Below the pieces are notes generated by a model, which saw nothing but the letters and a program-made list of their open reading frames with translations, was not told where the DNA came from and did not search any database. This document shows positions 1 through 6,406 of a stretch of DNA of 6,919 bases, one piece after another. Where the stretch lies: contig JAJZCP010000080.1 in NCBI GenBank assembly GCA_021846065.1, positions 1-6,919 of the forward strand, read 5' to 3'. A program made the translations under genes and the position numbers. This stretch comes from Acidobacteriota bacterium (GTDB lineage: Bacteria > Acidobacteriota > Terriglobia > Terriglobales > Acidobacteriaceae). Position 1 is the stretch's first letter. Each line of letters starts with the position of its first letter.

Positions 1-276
1 CGTGGCAGCGAGCGTGAATCCGTCCGGGAGTGTGGTGGGCAGGTCCTTGAGGCTGTGAACGGCCAGGTCGATGCGGCCCTCGGCAAGCGCCTGCTCGATC
101 TCCAGCGTGAACATGCCTTTGGTTCCAACCTCGGCGAAGGTGACCTCCTGCAGTCGGTCGCCGGTGGTGCGGATGACTTCAATCGTGACTTCATGCCCCA
201 GCGAACGGAGGCGATCGGCGATGTGATGCGCCTGCCAGAGCGCGAGTTGTGAGCCGCGTGTGCCGATGCGCATCAT
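1..276 (-). CDS. hemC: Porphobilinogen deaminase (hydroxymethylbilane synthase), N-terminal part
   Basis: This is the first 92 codons of HemC; the rest lies beyond the left edge. The cytosolic enzyme joins four porphobilinogen molecules into hydroxymethylbilane on a covalently bound dipyrromethane cofactor. The visible part is the first half of domain 1. It has the N-terminal [13 protein letters not shown] motif (residues 4-16), the GTKGMF turn (51-56) and AVHSLKDLP (72-80). In that last motif K77 and D78 match the catalytic Lys-Asp of the family (Asp84 in E. coli). The cofactor cysteine is not in the window. Two adjacent ATG codons can serve as start (276-274 and 273-271). I chose the first because it overlaps the hemA stop as ATGA and has a GGAG ribosome site at 286-283, six bases upstream. 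Identity is very secure; the exact start could be one codon later. Confidence 0.96.
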   Translation of the reverse strand, partial: MMRIGTRGSQLALWQAHHIADRLRSLGHEVTIEVIRTTGDRLQEVTFAEVGTKGMFTLEIEQALAEGRIDLAVHSLKDLPTTLPDGFTLAAT

Positions 277-1619
277 GAGCGACTCCGAGAGGCGACAAGC
301 TGATCGGAAGATTCAACGACAGATGCTTGTGCGCTGGTGAAGTTTTCCGGCAGCGACCACTCGGCGCGAATGGAGGCGATGCGATCGTTATCGCCGGTGC
401 GCGCAGCCTGCTTGAGCGCCTGAAGCGTGGGGTGCAGAAGTTTATTGATCATGGATCGACAAATGGCTTCGACAGCGGAGGACTGCTCGGGGGTGAGCGT
501 GGCCAGGCGAGCCTGCATACGGCGCATCTCAGCGAGACGGAGTTCTTCTGCGCGCTGTTGAAGGGCGATGATGAGGGGAGCGATATCGACGGTGCGCAGA
601 CGCTGCTGAAAGCGCTCGACCTCAGCAGCGATCATGGCCTCAGCATCGGAGGCTTCTCGGGTGCGCTCGGCGAGGTGAGTGGCAGCGACGGATTGAAGAT
701 CATCAATATCGTAGAGGAAGATGCCTTCCAGTCGATTGACCGAAGAATCAACGTCGCGAGGAACGGCGATGTCGATGAAAAACATCGGACGATTCCGTCG
801 CTTTTGCAGAAAGGCCTGCGCGTGTTCGCGGGTGAAGATGGGATGAGGCGCGCCGGTGGAGGTGATGATGATGTCAGCCTGGCTGGCGGCATCATGGATG
901 GACTCCCAATCAACAACCCGGGGACGAACGGAGCCGGTGAAATGAGTGGCCATGGCATCGGCCCGCTCGCGTGTGCGATTGGTGAGCAGGATGGAACTTG
1001 CTCCCTGGGCAACGAGGTGTCGGGCGGCGAGTTCGCTCATCTTGCCGGCACCGACGAGGAAGATAGTCTTTCCACTGAGCGAGCCGAATATCTTGCGCGC
1101 AAGATCAACGGCAACCGAAGCGATGGAGACCGTCGTGCTCCCAATCTCGGTCTCCGTGCGAACTTTTTTCGCGGCGGCAAATGCGGATTGCAGCAGCGGG
1201 TCAAGCCCGGAGGCGATGGTTCCGAGTTCGCGACCGAGATTGTAGGCGTCTTTGACCTGGCCAAGAATCTGCGACTCGCCGATCACCATGGAATCGAGAC
1301 TGGCAGCGACGCGGAAGAGATGACGGACGGCAGCGACATCGTGGAACTGATAGAGATGCGGCGCAAGTTCAGCAGGGTCGATGGCGAAGTGGTCGGCGAG
1401 GAAACGGTCCATGTTCACTTCGGGATGCTCGTTGGCTGAATCAGCGGTCGCAAGAATCTCAACGCGGTTACAGGTAGAGAGAATCATGGATTCACGGATG
1501 CCGGTGGCCGCTGTGAGCTGACGTGAAAAATCGGCAATCCGCTCGCGCGGAATGGCGACGCGCTCGCGCAACTCGATGGGAGCCGTTTTGTGGTTGATGC
1601 CAAGCAGGATGAGATTCAT
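273..1619 (-). CDS. hemA: Glutamyl-tRNA reductase
   Basis: A complete 448-residue HemA. It reduces the glutamate on Glu-tRNA with NADPH to glutamate-1-semialdehyde, the committed step of the C5 route to heme and other tetrapyrroles. Order of parts: catalytic domain beginning [17 protein letters not shown], with the nucleophile C50 in [20 protein letters not shown] (residues 114-126); KVRTETEIG (152-160); NADPH-binding fold with [14 protein letters not shown] (189-202); NRTRERA (214-220); DIAVPRDVD (283-291); then a helical dimerisation region with [19 protein letters not shown] (394-412). Length and motifs fit E. coli HemA (about 418 residues) with a slightly longer serine-rich tail. The reading frame is open for 104 more codons upstream, but that stretch lies over the HemX-like gene and has no HemA character. 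The ATG at 1619-1617 gives the canonical N-terminus and overlaps the upstream stop as ATGA. No strong ribosome site precedes it, so translation probably depends on coupling. Confidence 0.97.
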   Translation of the reverse strand: MNLILLGINHKTAPIELRERVAIPRERIADFSRQLTAATGIRESMILSTCNRVEILATADSANEHPEVNMDRFLADHFAIDPAELAPHLYQFHDVAAVRHLFRVAASLDSMVIGESQILGQVKDAYNLGRELGTIASGLDPLLQSAFAAAKKVRTETEIGSTTVSIASVAVDLARKIFGSLSGKTIFLVGAGKMSELAARHLVAQGASSILLTNRTRERADAMATHFTGSVRPRVVDWESIHDAASQADIIITSTGAPHPIFTREHAQAFLQKRRNRPMFFIDIAVPRDVDSSVNRLEGIFLYDIDDLQSVAATHLAERTREASDAEAMIAAEVERFQQRLRTVDIAPLIIALQQRAEELRLAEMRRMQARLATLTPEQSSAVEAICRSMINKLLHPTLQALKQAARTGDNDRIASIRAEWSLPENFTSAQASVVESSDQLVASRSRS

Positions 1620-2458
1620 GGCACGGGGAACCTGTGAACCTGGCTGAATTGGTTGGCGGCCCAGACCAGCATCATCACAAGGAAGACGCCGCTTGAAAGA
1701 AATGCCGCTTTGCGTCCGCGCCATCCGTTGCTGCGACGGATGTAAAGCAGGACGACATAGAGCACCCACATGGCAAAGGAGAGAAGAACTTTGGGATCGA
1801 AGAAATAAGCCGGACCCACGCTTTCCTGCGCGAGCAGACAACCCACAAAGAGTCCCATGGTCATGCAGGGAAAGCCGAAGAGCAGCGTGGCGTGAGCGAT
1901 GCGCTCCAGAGTGTCGAGAGGTGGCAGCCAATCGCGCATGAAAGTGCTGGAGACTGGTGGTTTCCCACGCGCGGAGAAGTGCTGCTTGATGTGCCGTTCC
2001 TGCGCAAGATAAAGAAAGCTGGCGACCATGCTGAAGGCCAGACAGGCATAGGCGGCGAGCAGGAAGCCGATGTGAACGACAAGCCAGCCGACGCGCACAC
2101 CGGAAGATGGGAAGGTATATCGGGCGTCGCCAAGTGCGGGCACAAAAACCAGAAGAAACGAGGCCGGAAGCGCAAAGATGCCAAAGGAGACCGTGCCGTA
2201 TATGGCACGAATGAGCAGAAAGATGGCAGCGATAAGCAGACCGAGCAGCGACTCAATCTCGCCGTAGCCGACGGGAAGCCAGCGATGTGCCAGACCCAGC
2301 ATCTCCGTAGCGGAGACAAAATGGAAGAAAAATGCCAGGACGGCAACCGGCATGCAGATGCGTCGCCAACGCGGAAAGGAATAAAGAACGGTGGGCAAAG
2401 CCGCAAGGCTAGCTATTGCGTAAAGCACCGCCGCGACTCTGAGCCAAACCAGATACAT
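1616..2458 (-). CDS. HemX/CcsA-like cytochrome c assembly family membrane protein
   Basis: An integral membrane protein of about 280 residues with roughly eight predicted hydrophobic helices (counting from the upstream TTG: about 5-29, 38-56, 68-88, 90-110, 127-155, 193-215, 224-242, 256-275). It resembles the CcsA/HemX/YpjD branch of the cytochrome c assembly family: GEIESLLGLLIA (69-80), VVHIGFLLAAYACLAF (130-145), LYLAQERHIK (152-161), LPPLDTLERI (181-190) and FFDPKVLLSFAMWVLY (222-237). Intramembrane histidines include H49 and H132. The tryptophan-rich heme-binding loop of true CcsA/CcmC proteins is degenerate: the segment before DPK reads VGPAYFF. It is the first gene of the hem operon and overlaps hemA by ATGA. 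In Bacillus subtilis HemX sits beside hemA and lowers HemA levels, so a role in controlling or supporting heme synthesis is a reasonable inference, not shown here. Start: ATG at 2458-2456, or TTG at 2467-2465, which lies 12 bases after AAGGGG. The choice changes only three residues. Confidence 0.85.
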   Translation of the reverse strand: MYLVWLRVAAVLYAIASLAALPTVLYSFPRWRRICMPVAVLAFFFHFVSATEMLGLAHRWLPVGYGEIESLLGLLIAAIFLLIRAIYGTVSFGIFALPASFLLVFVPALGDARYTFPSSGVRVGWLVVHIGFLLAAYACLAFSMVASFLYLAQERHIKQHFSARGKPPVSSTFMRDWLPPLDTLERIAHATLLFGFPCMTMGLFVGCLLAQESVGPAYFFDPKVLLSFAMWVLYVVLLYIRRSNGWRGRKAAFLSSGVFLVMMLVWAANQFSQVHRFPVP

Positions 2459-2479
2459 GCCTGTCAAGAGAGTAGTTTG

Positions 2480-2485
2480 CCCCTT
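2480..2485 (-). promoter_or_regulatory. Possible ribosome binding site of the HemX-like gene (AAGGGG)
   Basis: AAGGGG on the minus strand ends 12 bases before a TTG (2467-2465) and 21 bases before the ATG (2458-2456). It favours the TTG as start, but the spacing is longer than usual. Only a short AGG lies next to the ATG. If transcription began near 2483 from the TATACT hexamer, this site would be partly missing from the message. Confidence 0.3.
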
Positions 2486-2487
2486 AG

Positions 2488-2499
2488 ACAGTATACTGT
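2488..2499. promoter_or_regulatory. 12-base perfect palindrome containing a symmetric -10-like TATACT
   Basis: ACAGTATACTGT reads the same on both strands and shares its last three bases with the CRP-type palindrome. It contains TATACT on the plus strand (2492-2497) and TATACT on the minus strand (2495-2490), so one element could act as the -10 box for both divergent operons. Transcripts would start near 2504 (rightward) and 2483 (leftward). No good -35 hexamer is found at 16-18 bases on either side. It could instead be the operator of another dimeric regulator. A single 12-base palindrome is not rare by chance in several kilobases, so its location is the main argument. Confidence 0.35.
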
Positions 2500-2512
2500 G
2501 ACCTCTGTCACA
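2497..2512. promoter_or_regulatory. CRP-type operator palindrome TGTGA-N6-TCACA
   Basis: The sequence TGTGACCTCTGTCACA is a perfect inverted repeat of six bases around a four-base spacer. It matches exactly the core consensus of the cyclic AMP receptor protein subgroup of CRP/FNR regulators. With ten fixed bases, a chance match anywhere in a window this size is expected well under once in a hundred, and it falls in the only intergenic region. Its centre (2504.5) lies about 46 bases upstream of the hemX-like ATG and about 171 bases upstream of the mutS ATG. Whether it activates or represses cannot be told from sequence. A TACTCT hexamer on the minus strand (2474-2469) would put the centre near -42, the usual class II activation position, but that start site would lie almost at the start codon. 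Confidence 0.6.
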
Positions 2513-2675
2513 CGCGATGCAGACAGGATATGCCGAGCCGCCTGGAACAGGTTATCCATACGTCCTGAGCCGGGATTGGCGATCCTACAGGTCTTGCGAT
2601 TCCCCGGATTCGCTATCGCGCGAGACTGGAGGCGATTTACGCTGGACTGCAAACGTGACAGACGATGAGACAACC

Positions 2676-5324
2676 ATGAATGCAGGTGAGACGGAGCACG
2701 TGAAGGCATCAGCTACGTTGACCCCGGCGATGCAGCAATATGCAGCGGCCAAACGCGCCCATCCGGATGCGCTGCTGTTTTTTCGCATGGGCGATTTTTA
2801 TGAACTTTTCTATGAAGACGCGATCACGGCGAGTCGCGAGTTGCAGATAACGCTGACGGCGCGAGACCGCGAACGGGCAGTCCCGATGTGCGGGGTACCG
2901 CATCACGCTGTGGAGAACTATCTGACGCGATTGCTACGCAAGGGCTTCAAGGTGGCCATCTGTGAGCAGATGGAAGATCCCAGGCTTGCAAAGAAGATTG
3001 TGCGTCGAGAGGTGACGCGTGTCTTCACCCCGGGAACAGCGGTGGACGCAACGCTGGAGCAGGGGCGAAATAACTATCTGGCGGCGCTGCGCGTGACCAA
3101 GGATGCCACAGGACTGGCGCTGCTGGATCTTTCTACAGGTGAGTTCGTAGCAATGGAGCAGCGCGGCGCGGGCGCATTGGCGGCGATGCTGGATGAGATG
3201 CAGAAGGCGCAGCCGAGTGAAGTTTTGCTGGATGCCGAGATGCCCGAGTCTGCGGAGGTGGATGCGGCGCTGGAGGCGACCGTAGCGCGCACTCGGCTGG
3301 AAGCCTGGGTGTGGACTCCTCAGCACGCTGTTGCCTTGCTGGAACGGCAGCTCGGCGTTCAGTCACTGGAAGGATTTGGACTGGCGGAGCACGCAGCGGC
3401 AACAGCTGCGGCCGGTGCGATTGTGCATTATGTGCAGGCGACGCAAAAGATGGAGATGGTTCCGCTGGATACGCTGCGCTTTGTGGAGCGCGCGAGCGGT
3501 TTGCAGATGGACCAGGTGACGGTGAGAAATCTGGAACTGGTGGAGCCGCTGGTGACAGGGCAAGACCAGAAAACCACGCTGTGGCGTACGCTCGACCAAT
3601 GTGTGACGGCGATGGGAAAGCGACTGCTGCGAGCGACGATTCTTCGTCCACTATCGGATGCAGCGACGATTGTAGCCAGATATGAAGCGGTGGAGGAGGC
3701 GACGCAGGATCTGATTCAGCGAGAAACGATGCGCGAAACGATGCGCGGAATTCTGGACATGGAGAGGCTGTTGGCGCGAGTAGCGCTGGACAGTGCGGGA
3801 CCGCGCGATCTTGTGGCGATTGCTGCCAGCGCTCAGCACCTGCCGGAGACTCTGAGGCTACTGAGACAATGGCAGGCAAAGCGATGGCGGCAACTGAGCG
3901 AGCAACTGGACCCGCTGGAAGATCTGGTAGCGGCGGTAAGATCGACGCTTGTGGCCGAGCCGCCGCTGACACTGGCCGATGGCGGGGTGATCGTCGAGGG
4001 TGTTCATGAGGAACTGGATCGTCTGCGTCGATTGAGCCGCGATGCGAGGCAGTCGATTGCAACAATTGAAGAACGGGAGCGTACACGGACGGGAATTGGA
4101 TCGCTGAAGGTACGCTATAACTCGGTCTTTGGGTACTACATTGAGATCAGCAAAAGCAATCTTGCGCTGGCGCCGACGGACTATGAGCGCAAGCAGACGC
4201 TGGTCAATGCGGAGCGTTTTACGACGCCTGAACTGAAAGCCTATGAGCGCGAAGTGCTGAGCGCGCAGGAGCGCTCCGTGGAGTTGGAAAAGATGCTTTT
4301 TGCCTCGCTGCGCCAGAAGGTACTGGAGAGTGCGGGAAGAATACGCAGAAGCGCGGCTGCGGTGGCCGAGGTGGATATGCTGTCCTGCTTTGCGCAGAAT
4401 GCCATTGAGCGGGGGTATGTGCGTCCGCAGCTCAGCGATGAAATTGTGCTGGAAGCCAAGGCGGGGCGACATCCTGTGATCGAACAGGCGATGCGCGCTG
4501 GCGGGGTTGAGCGATTTATTCCAAATGATCTCTATCTGCAAGTCGATGGTCCTTGCCTGCTGCTGATAACAGGACCGAATATGGGCGGAAAAAGCACCTA
4601 TCTGCGGCAGGCTGCGATGCTGGTGCTGATGGCGCAGATGGGTAGCTTCGTGCCGGCTAGCGCAATGCGCTATGGACTTGTAGACAGGATTTTTACGCGT
4701 ATTGGAGCCAGCGACAATGTAGCGCGTGGGCGCTCGACATTCATGGTGGAGATGACGGAGACGGCGACAATTCTGAATACAGCGACCCGGCATTCGCTGA
4801 TTCTGCTCGACGAGATGGGGCGCGGTACGGCGACCTTTGACGGGCTGTCGCTGGCGTGGGCGGCGGTTGAGTTTCTTCACGCCGAGATTGGCGGACGAAC
4901 GTTGTTTGCCACGCATTATCACGAGCTGACCATGCTGGTCGAGACGCTGACGCGAGCACAGAATCTGCGCGTCGCCGTGAAGGACTCAGGAGGACAGATC
5001 ACGTTTCTTCATACGATTGAGCCAGGGGCGGCTTCGAAGAGTTATGGAATTGAAGTGGCACGGCTGGCAGGCTTGCCCAGAGCGGTACTGGAGCGGGCGC
5101 GGCACGTGCTGCGCCAGCATGAAAAGCAGGAGCGACGCAGCGTGCAGGTGGAAGAGGCCACGCCGTTGCAGATGACCATGTTTACACCGCTTTCGCAGCG
5201 GATTGTGGATCGCATTCGGGAGACCGAGATCAATGCGCTGACGCCGCTGCAGGCGCTGAATCTGCTGGAGGAGCTGAAACAGGAGTTGAACGAATCGGGT
5301 GGCGCAGAAGGTGGGCGATTGTGA
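2676..5324 (+). CDS. mutS: DNA mismatch repair protein MutS
   Basis: A complete 882-residue MutS (E. coli 853). The dimer clamps DNA, finds mismatches and small loops, and on ATP exchange recruits MutL. Order of parts: domain I with TPAMQQY (residues 16-22) and the mismatch-wedging F41-Y42-E43 in RMGDFYELFYEDA; connector; lever domain with DMERLLARVAL and a SLKVRYNSVFGYYIEISK segment in the clamp/lever; then the C-terminal ATPase with Walker A GPNMGGKST (633-641, K639), the DNVARGRSTFMVEM signature, Walker B LILLDEMGRG (708-717, D712 and E713) and ATHYHEL (745-751, H747). The C-terminal helical segment ends in ALTPLQALNLLEELK. All catalytic residues are present. The frame is open upstream to an ATG at 2517, but those 53 codons look non-conserved; the ATG at 2676 gives the usual short N-terminus. 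Its ribosome site is weak. An in-frame GTG at 2700 is the main alternative. The stop overlaps the next gene's start (GTGA). Confidence 0.97.
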   Translation: MNAGETEHVKASATLTPAMQQYAAAKRAHPDALLFFRMGDFYELFYEDAITASRELQITLTARDRERAVPMCGVPHHAVENYLTRLLRKGFKVAICEQMEDPRLAKKIVRREVTRVFTPGTAVDATLEQGRNNYLAALRVTKDATGLALLDLSTGEFVAMEQRGAGALAAMLDEMQKAQPSEVLLDAEMPESAEVDAALEATVARTRLEAWVWTPQHAVALLERQLGVQSLEGFGLAEHAAATAAAGAIVHYVQATQKMEMVPLDTLRFVERASGLQMDQVTVRNLELVEPLVTGQDQKTTLWRTLDQCVTAMGKRLLRATILRPLSDAATIVARYEAVEEATQDLIQRETMRETMRGILDMERLLARVALDSAGPRDLVAIAASAQHLPETLRLLRQWQAKRWRQLSEQLDPLEDLVAAVRSTLVAEPPLTLADGGVIVEGVHEELDRLRRLSRDARQSIATIEERERTRTGIGSLKVRYNSVFGYYIEISKSNLALAPTDYERKQTLVNAERFTTPELKAYEREVLSAQERSVELEKMLFASLRQKVLESAGRIRRSAAAVAEVDMLSCFAQNAIERGYVRPQLSDEIVLEAKAGRHPVIEQAMRAGGVERFIPNDLYLQVDGPCLLLITGPNMGGKSTYLRQAAMLVLMAQMGSFVPASAMRYGLVDRIFTRIGASDNVARGRSTFMVEMTETATILNTATRHSLILLDEMGRGTATFDGLSLAWAAVEFLHAEIGGRTLFATHYHELTMLVETLTRAQNLRVAVKDSGGQITFLHTIEPGAASKSYGIEVARLAGLPRAVLERARHVLRQHEKQERRSVQVEEATPLQMTMFTPLSQRIVDRIRETEINALTPLQALNLLEELKQELNESGGAEGGRL
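3723..3746 (+). repeat. Perfect 12-base tandem repeat inside mutS
   Basis: GAAACGATGCGC occurs twice head to tail and encodes Glu-Thr-Met-Arg twice in the lever domain, just before DMERLLARVAL. The unit is a multiple of three, so slippage would add or remove four residues without shifting the frame. From memory, B. subtilis MutS has a segment of the same length here (RxxLRxxL...DLER), so two units look like the normal length and not a recent insertion. Confidence 0.9.
5308..5315 (+). promoter_or_regulatory. Ribosome binding site supporting the GTG start of the family 3 hydrolase
   Basis: AAGGTGGG lies within the last codons of mutS. Its AAGG core ends nine bases before the GTG at 5321, an acceptable distance. 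The alternative ATG at 5330 would be 18 bases away, so this site favours the GTG. Confidence 0.5.
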
Positions 5325-6406
5325 CAAATATGAGTCTGCGTGCGGCGGTGGGAAGCCTGATGGTGGTGGGGCTGGAGACGACGGAGTTGAGCGAGATGGA
5401 GCGCTCGTGGCTCCGCGTGGTGCGCCCTGCGGGGATCATTCTGTTTCGTCGCAACATCGGCGATGCGCGGCAAACGCGAGCGCTGCTCGAGGCTGCCTGC
5501 GCGGAGTGCGCTGCGGATGCGATGCGATGCGTGGATATGGAGGGTGGCACGGTGGACAGGCTGCGTGAGGCGCTGGCTCCCATGCCGTCTGCACAGGCCG
5601 TGGCGTGGCACAGAAGCGCGAAGCTGGCGCGTGAACAGGGCATGCTGACAGCGCAGGCAGTGCGTGCCTTTGGGATGAATACAACGCTGGCGCCGGTGCT
5701 GGATCTTGGATTGCCGGAGTCGCGCGAGGTGATGGGAACGCGGACCGCGGCAGCAGATGCAAAAGGAGTGATCGCGTATGCTCGATCATTCCTGAAAGGA
5801 CTGGCGACGCAAGGCGTGACCGGCTGTGGAAAGCACTTTCCGGGGCTGGGCGGAGGCACGCTGGACTCACACCAGCAGATGCCGGCGATTGAGCGCAGTT
5901 TTGAGCAGATGATGAATGAGGATATCGAGCCGTTTCGCGCGCTTCGAAGCGTGTTATCGATGGTGATGGTCAGCCATGCCGCGTTTCCGCAGACGGAAGG
6001 CGGCGCGACACCGGCGAGCCTGTCAAGGTTTTGGATAGAGAAGGTGCTGCGCGGACGAGTGGGCTATCGCGGGCTGATCTTCTCAGACGATATGGAGATG
6101 GGCGGTGTGCTCGGCGCGCGACAAATTGAAGAGGCGGCGGTGATGGCGCTGGACGCAGGAATGGATGTGATTGAGATCTGTCACCGGACGGATTTGATCC
6201 TGCGCGCATTTGAGGCGGTGCTGCGAGAAGCCGAGCAATCAGGAGCCTTTCGTGCAATGGTGCAAAGGCGTGCGCGACGCGTGGCGGCATGGCGCAGAAA
6301 GCATCTGTGCAAGGAAATGAGTGCGATGCCGACGGCGACGGAGTTAGAGGAGTTGCGAACATCAATGCAGCGATTCCACAAACGCGTCGTGCAGGAGCAG
6401 ACTTAA
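5321..6406 (+). CDS. Glycoside hydrolase family 3 protein, NagZ-like beta-N-acetylhexosaminidase
   Basis: A 361-residue single-domain family 3 glycosidase (E. coli NagZ is about 341). NagZ removes GlcNAc from anhydro-muropeptides in the cytosol during cell-wall recycling. Motifs in order: GIILFRRNIGD (38-48), VDMEGGTVDRLRE (71-83, with D72 and R80 matching substrate-binding D62 and R70 of E. coli NagZ), LAPVLDLG (123-130), MGTRT (138-142, R141), GKHFPGLGGGTLDSH (170-184, with K171, H172 and the Asp-His pair D182/H184 used as acid/base in NagZ-type enzymes) and IFSDDMEMGG (253-262, likely nucleophile D256). No signal peptide is seen, which fits a cytosolic enzyme. Two differences from E. coli NagZ are Thr77 where that enzyme has Arg (GGRV) and Leu for His after KHFPG. 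The GTG start overlaps the mutS stop as GTGA; an ATG four codons in is the alternative. The following anmK acts on the sugar this enzyme would release, which supports NagZ over other family 3 activities. Confidence 0.88.
   Translation: MTNMSLRAAVGSLMVVGLETTELSEMERSWLRVVRPAGIILFRRNIGDARQTRALLEAACAECAADAMRCVDMEGGTVDRLREALAPMPSAQAVAWHRSAKLAREQGMLTAQAVRAFGMNTTLAPVLDLGLPESREVMGTRTAAADAKGVIAYARSFLKGLATQGVTGCGKHFPGLGGGTLDSHQQMPAIERSFEQMMNEDIEPFRALRSVLSMVMVSHAAFPQTEGGATPASLSRFWIEKVLRGRVGYRGLIFSDDMEMGGVLGARQIEEAAVMALDAGMDVIEICHRTDLILRAFEAVLREAEQSGAFRAMVQRRARRVAAWRRKHLCKEMSAMPTATELEELRTSMQRFHKRVVQEQT
5516..5531 (+). repeat. Three tandem copies of GATGC in the hydrolase gene
   Basis: GATGC is repeated three times and followed by G, in the codons just before the VDMEGG motif. 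The unit is five bases, so gain or loss of one copy would shift the reading frame and truncate the enzyme before its active-site residues. Three copies is few for an efficient phase-variation tract, so this may be chance. Confidence 0.8.
6393..6397 (+). promoter_or_regulatory. Ribosome binding site of anmK (AGGAG)
   Basis: AGGAG lies eight bases before the ATG at 6406, at the optimal distance, inside the end of the hydrolase gene. It is the clearest Shine-Dalgarno sequence in the window and confirms the anmK start at the TAATG overlap. Confidence 0.75.

Larger units (their letters stand above)
2459..2675. promoter_or_regulatory. Divergent control region between the hem operon and the mutS operon
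   Basis: About 217 bases without a convincing gene, the only intergenic space in the window. It must carry the promoters for both divergent operons unless mutS is driven from elsewhere. Two palindromes lie close to the hem side (2488-2512). From 2513 to 2675 I see only weak structure: an imperfect 14-base direct repeat (2570-2583 and 2603-2616, 11 of 14 matching) and the 8-base palindrome TCGCGCGA at 2616-2623. No consensus -35/-10 pair with normal spacing was found on either strand. The mutS frame is open through most of this region, up to an ATG at 2517. Confidence 0.7.

Noticed and set aside
55..252. A 65-codon plus-strand open frame
   Set aside because: It is antisense to the conserved N-terminus of hemC.
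327..1439. A 370-codon open frame on the plus strand opposite hemA
   Set aside because: It is antisense to a clearly conserved HemA. Its composition is low in hydrophobic pattern, has no recognisable domain, and long antisense frames are common opposite G+C-rich genes.
1620..1931. A 104-codon in-frame N-terminal extension of hemA
   Set aside because: HemA proteins begin at the LGINHK segment; the extension is out-of-frame sequence of the HemX-like gene.
2462..2467. TTGACA on the minus strand as a consensus -35 box
   Set aside because: No -10-like hexamer follows at 16-18 bases (GCTCAG at 17), and it would initiate inside the HemX-like coding region.
2488..2512. An SOS (LexA) box upstream of mutS
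   Set aside because: The E. coli form CTGT-N8-ACAG is not present; the palindrome has the opposite order (ACAG...CTGT).
2570..2616. Imperfect 14-base direct repeat in the mutS leader
   Set aside because: Only 11 of 14 bases match, there are just two copies and no symmetry, so it could easily be chance.
2464..2709. An 81-codon minus-strand open frame spanning the divergent control region
   Set aside because: It overlaps the mutS start and both palindromes, has no recognisable motif, and would run into the HemX-like gene start. Low-complexity Arg/Ser composition suggests a chance frame.
3133..4922. Two long minus-strand open frames (317 and 354 codons) opposite mutS
   Set aside because: They are rich in Pro, Ser, Arg and His, as expected for mirror frames of a G+C-rich gene, and lie entirely over conserved MutS domains.
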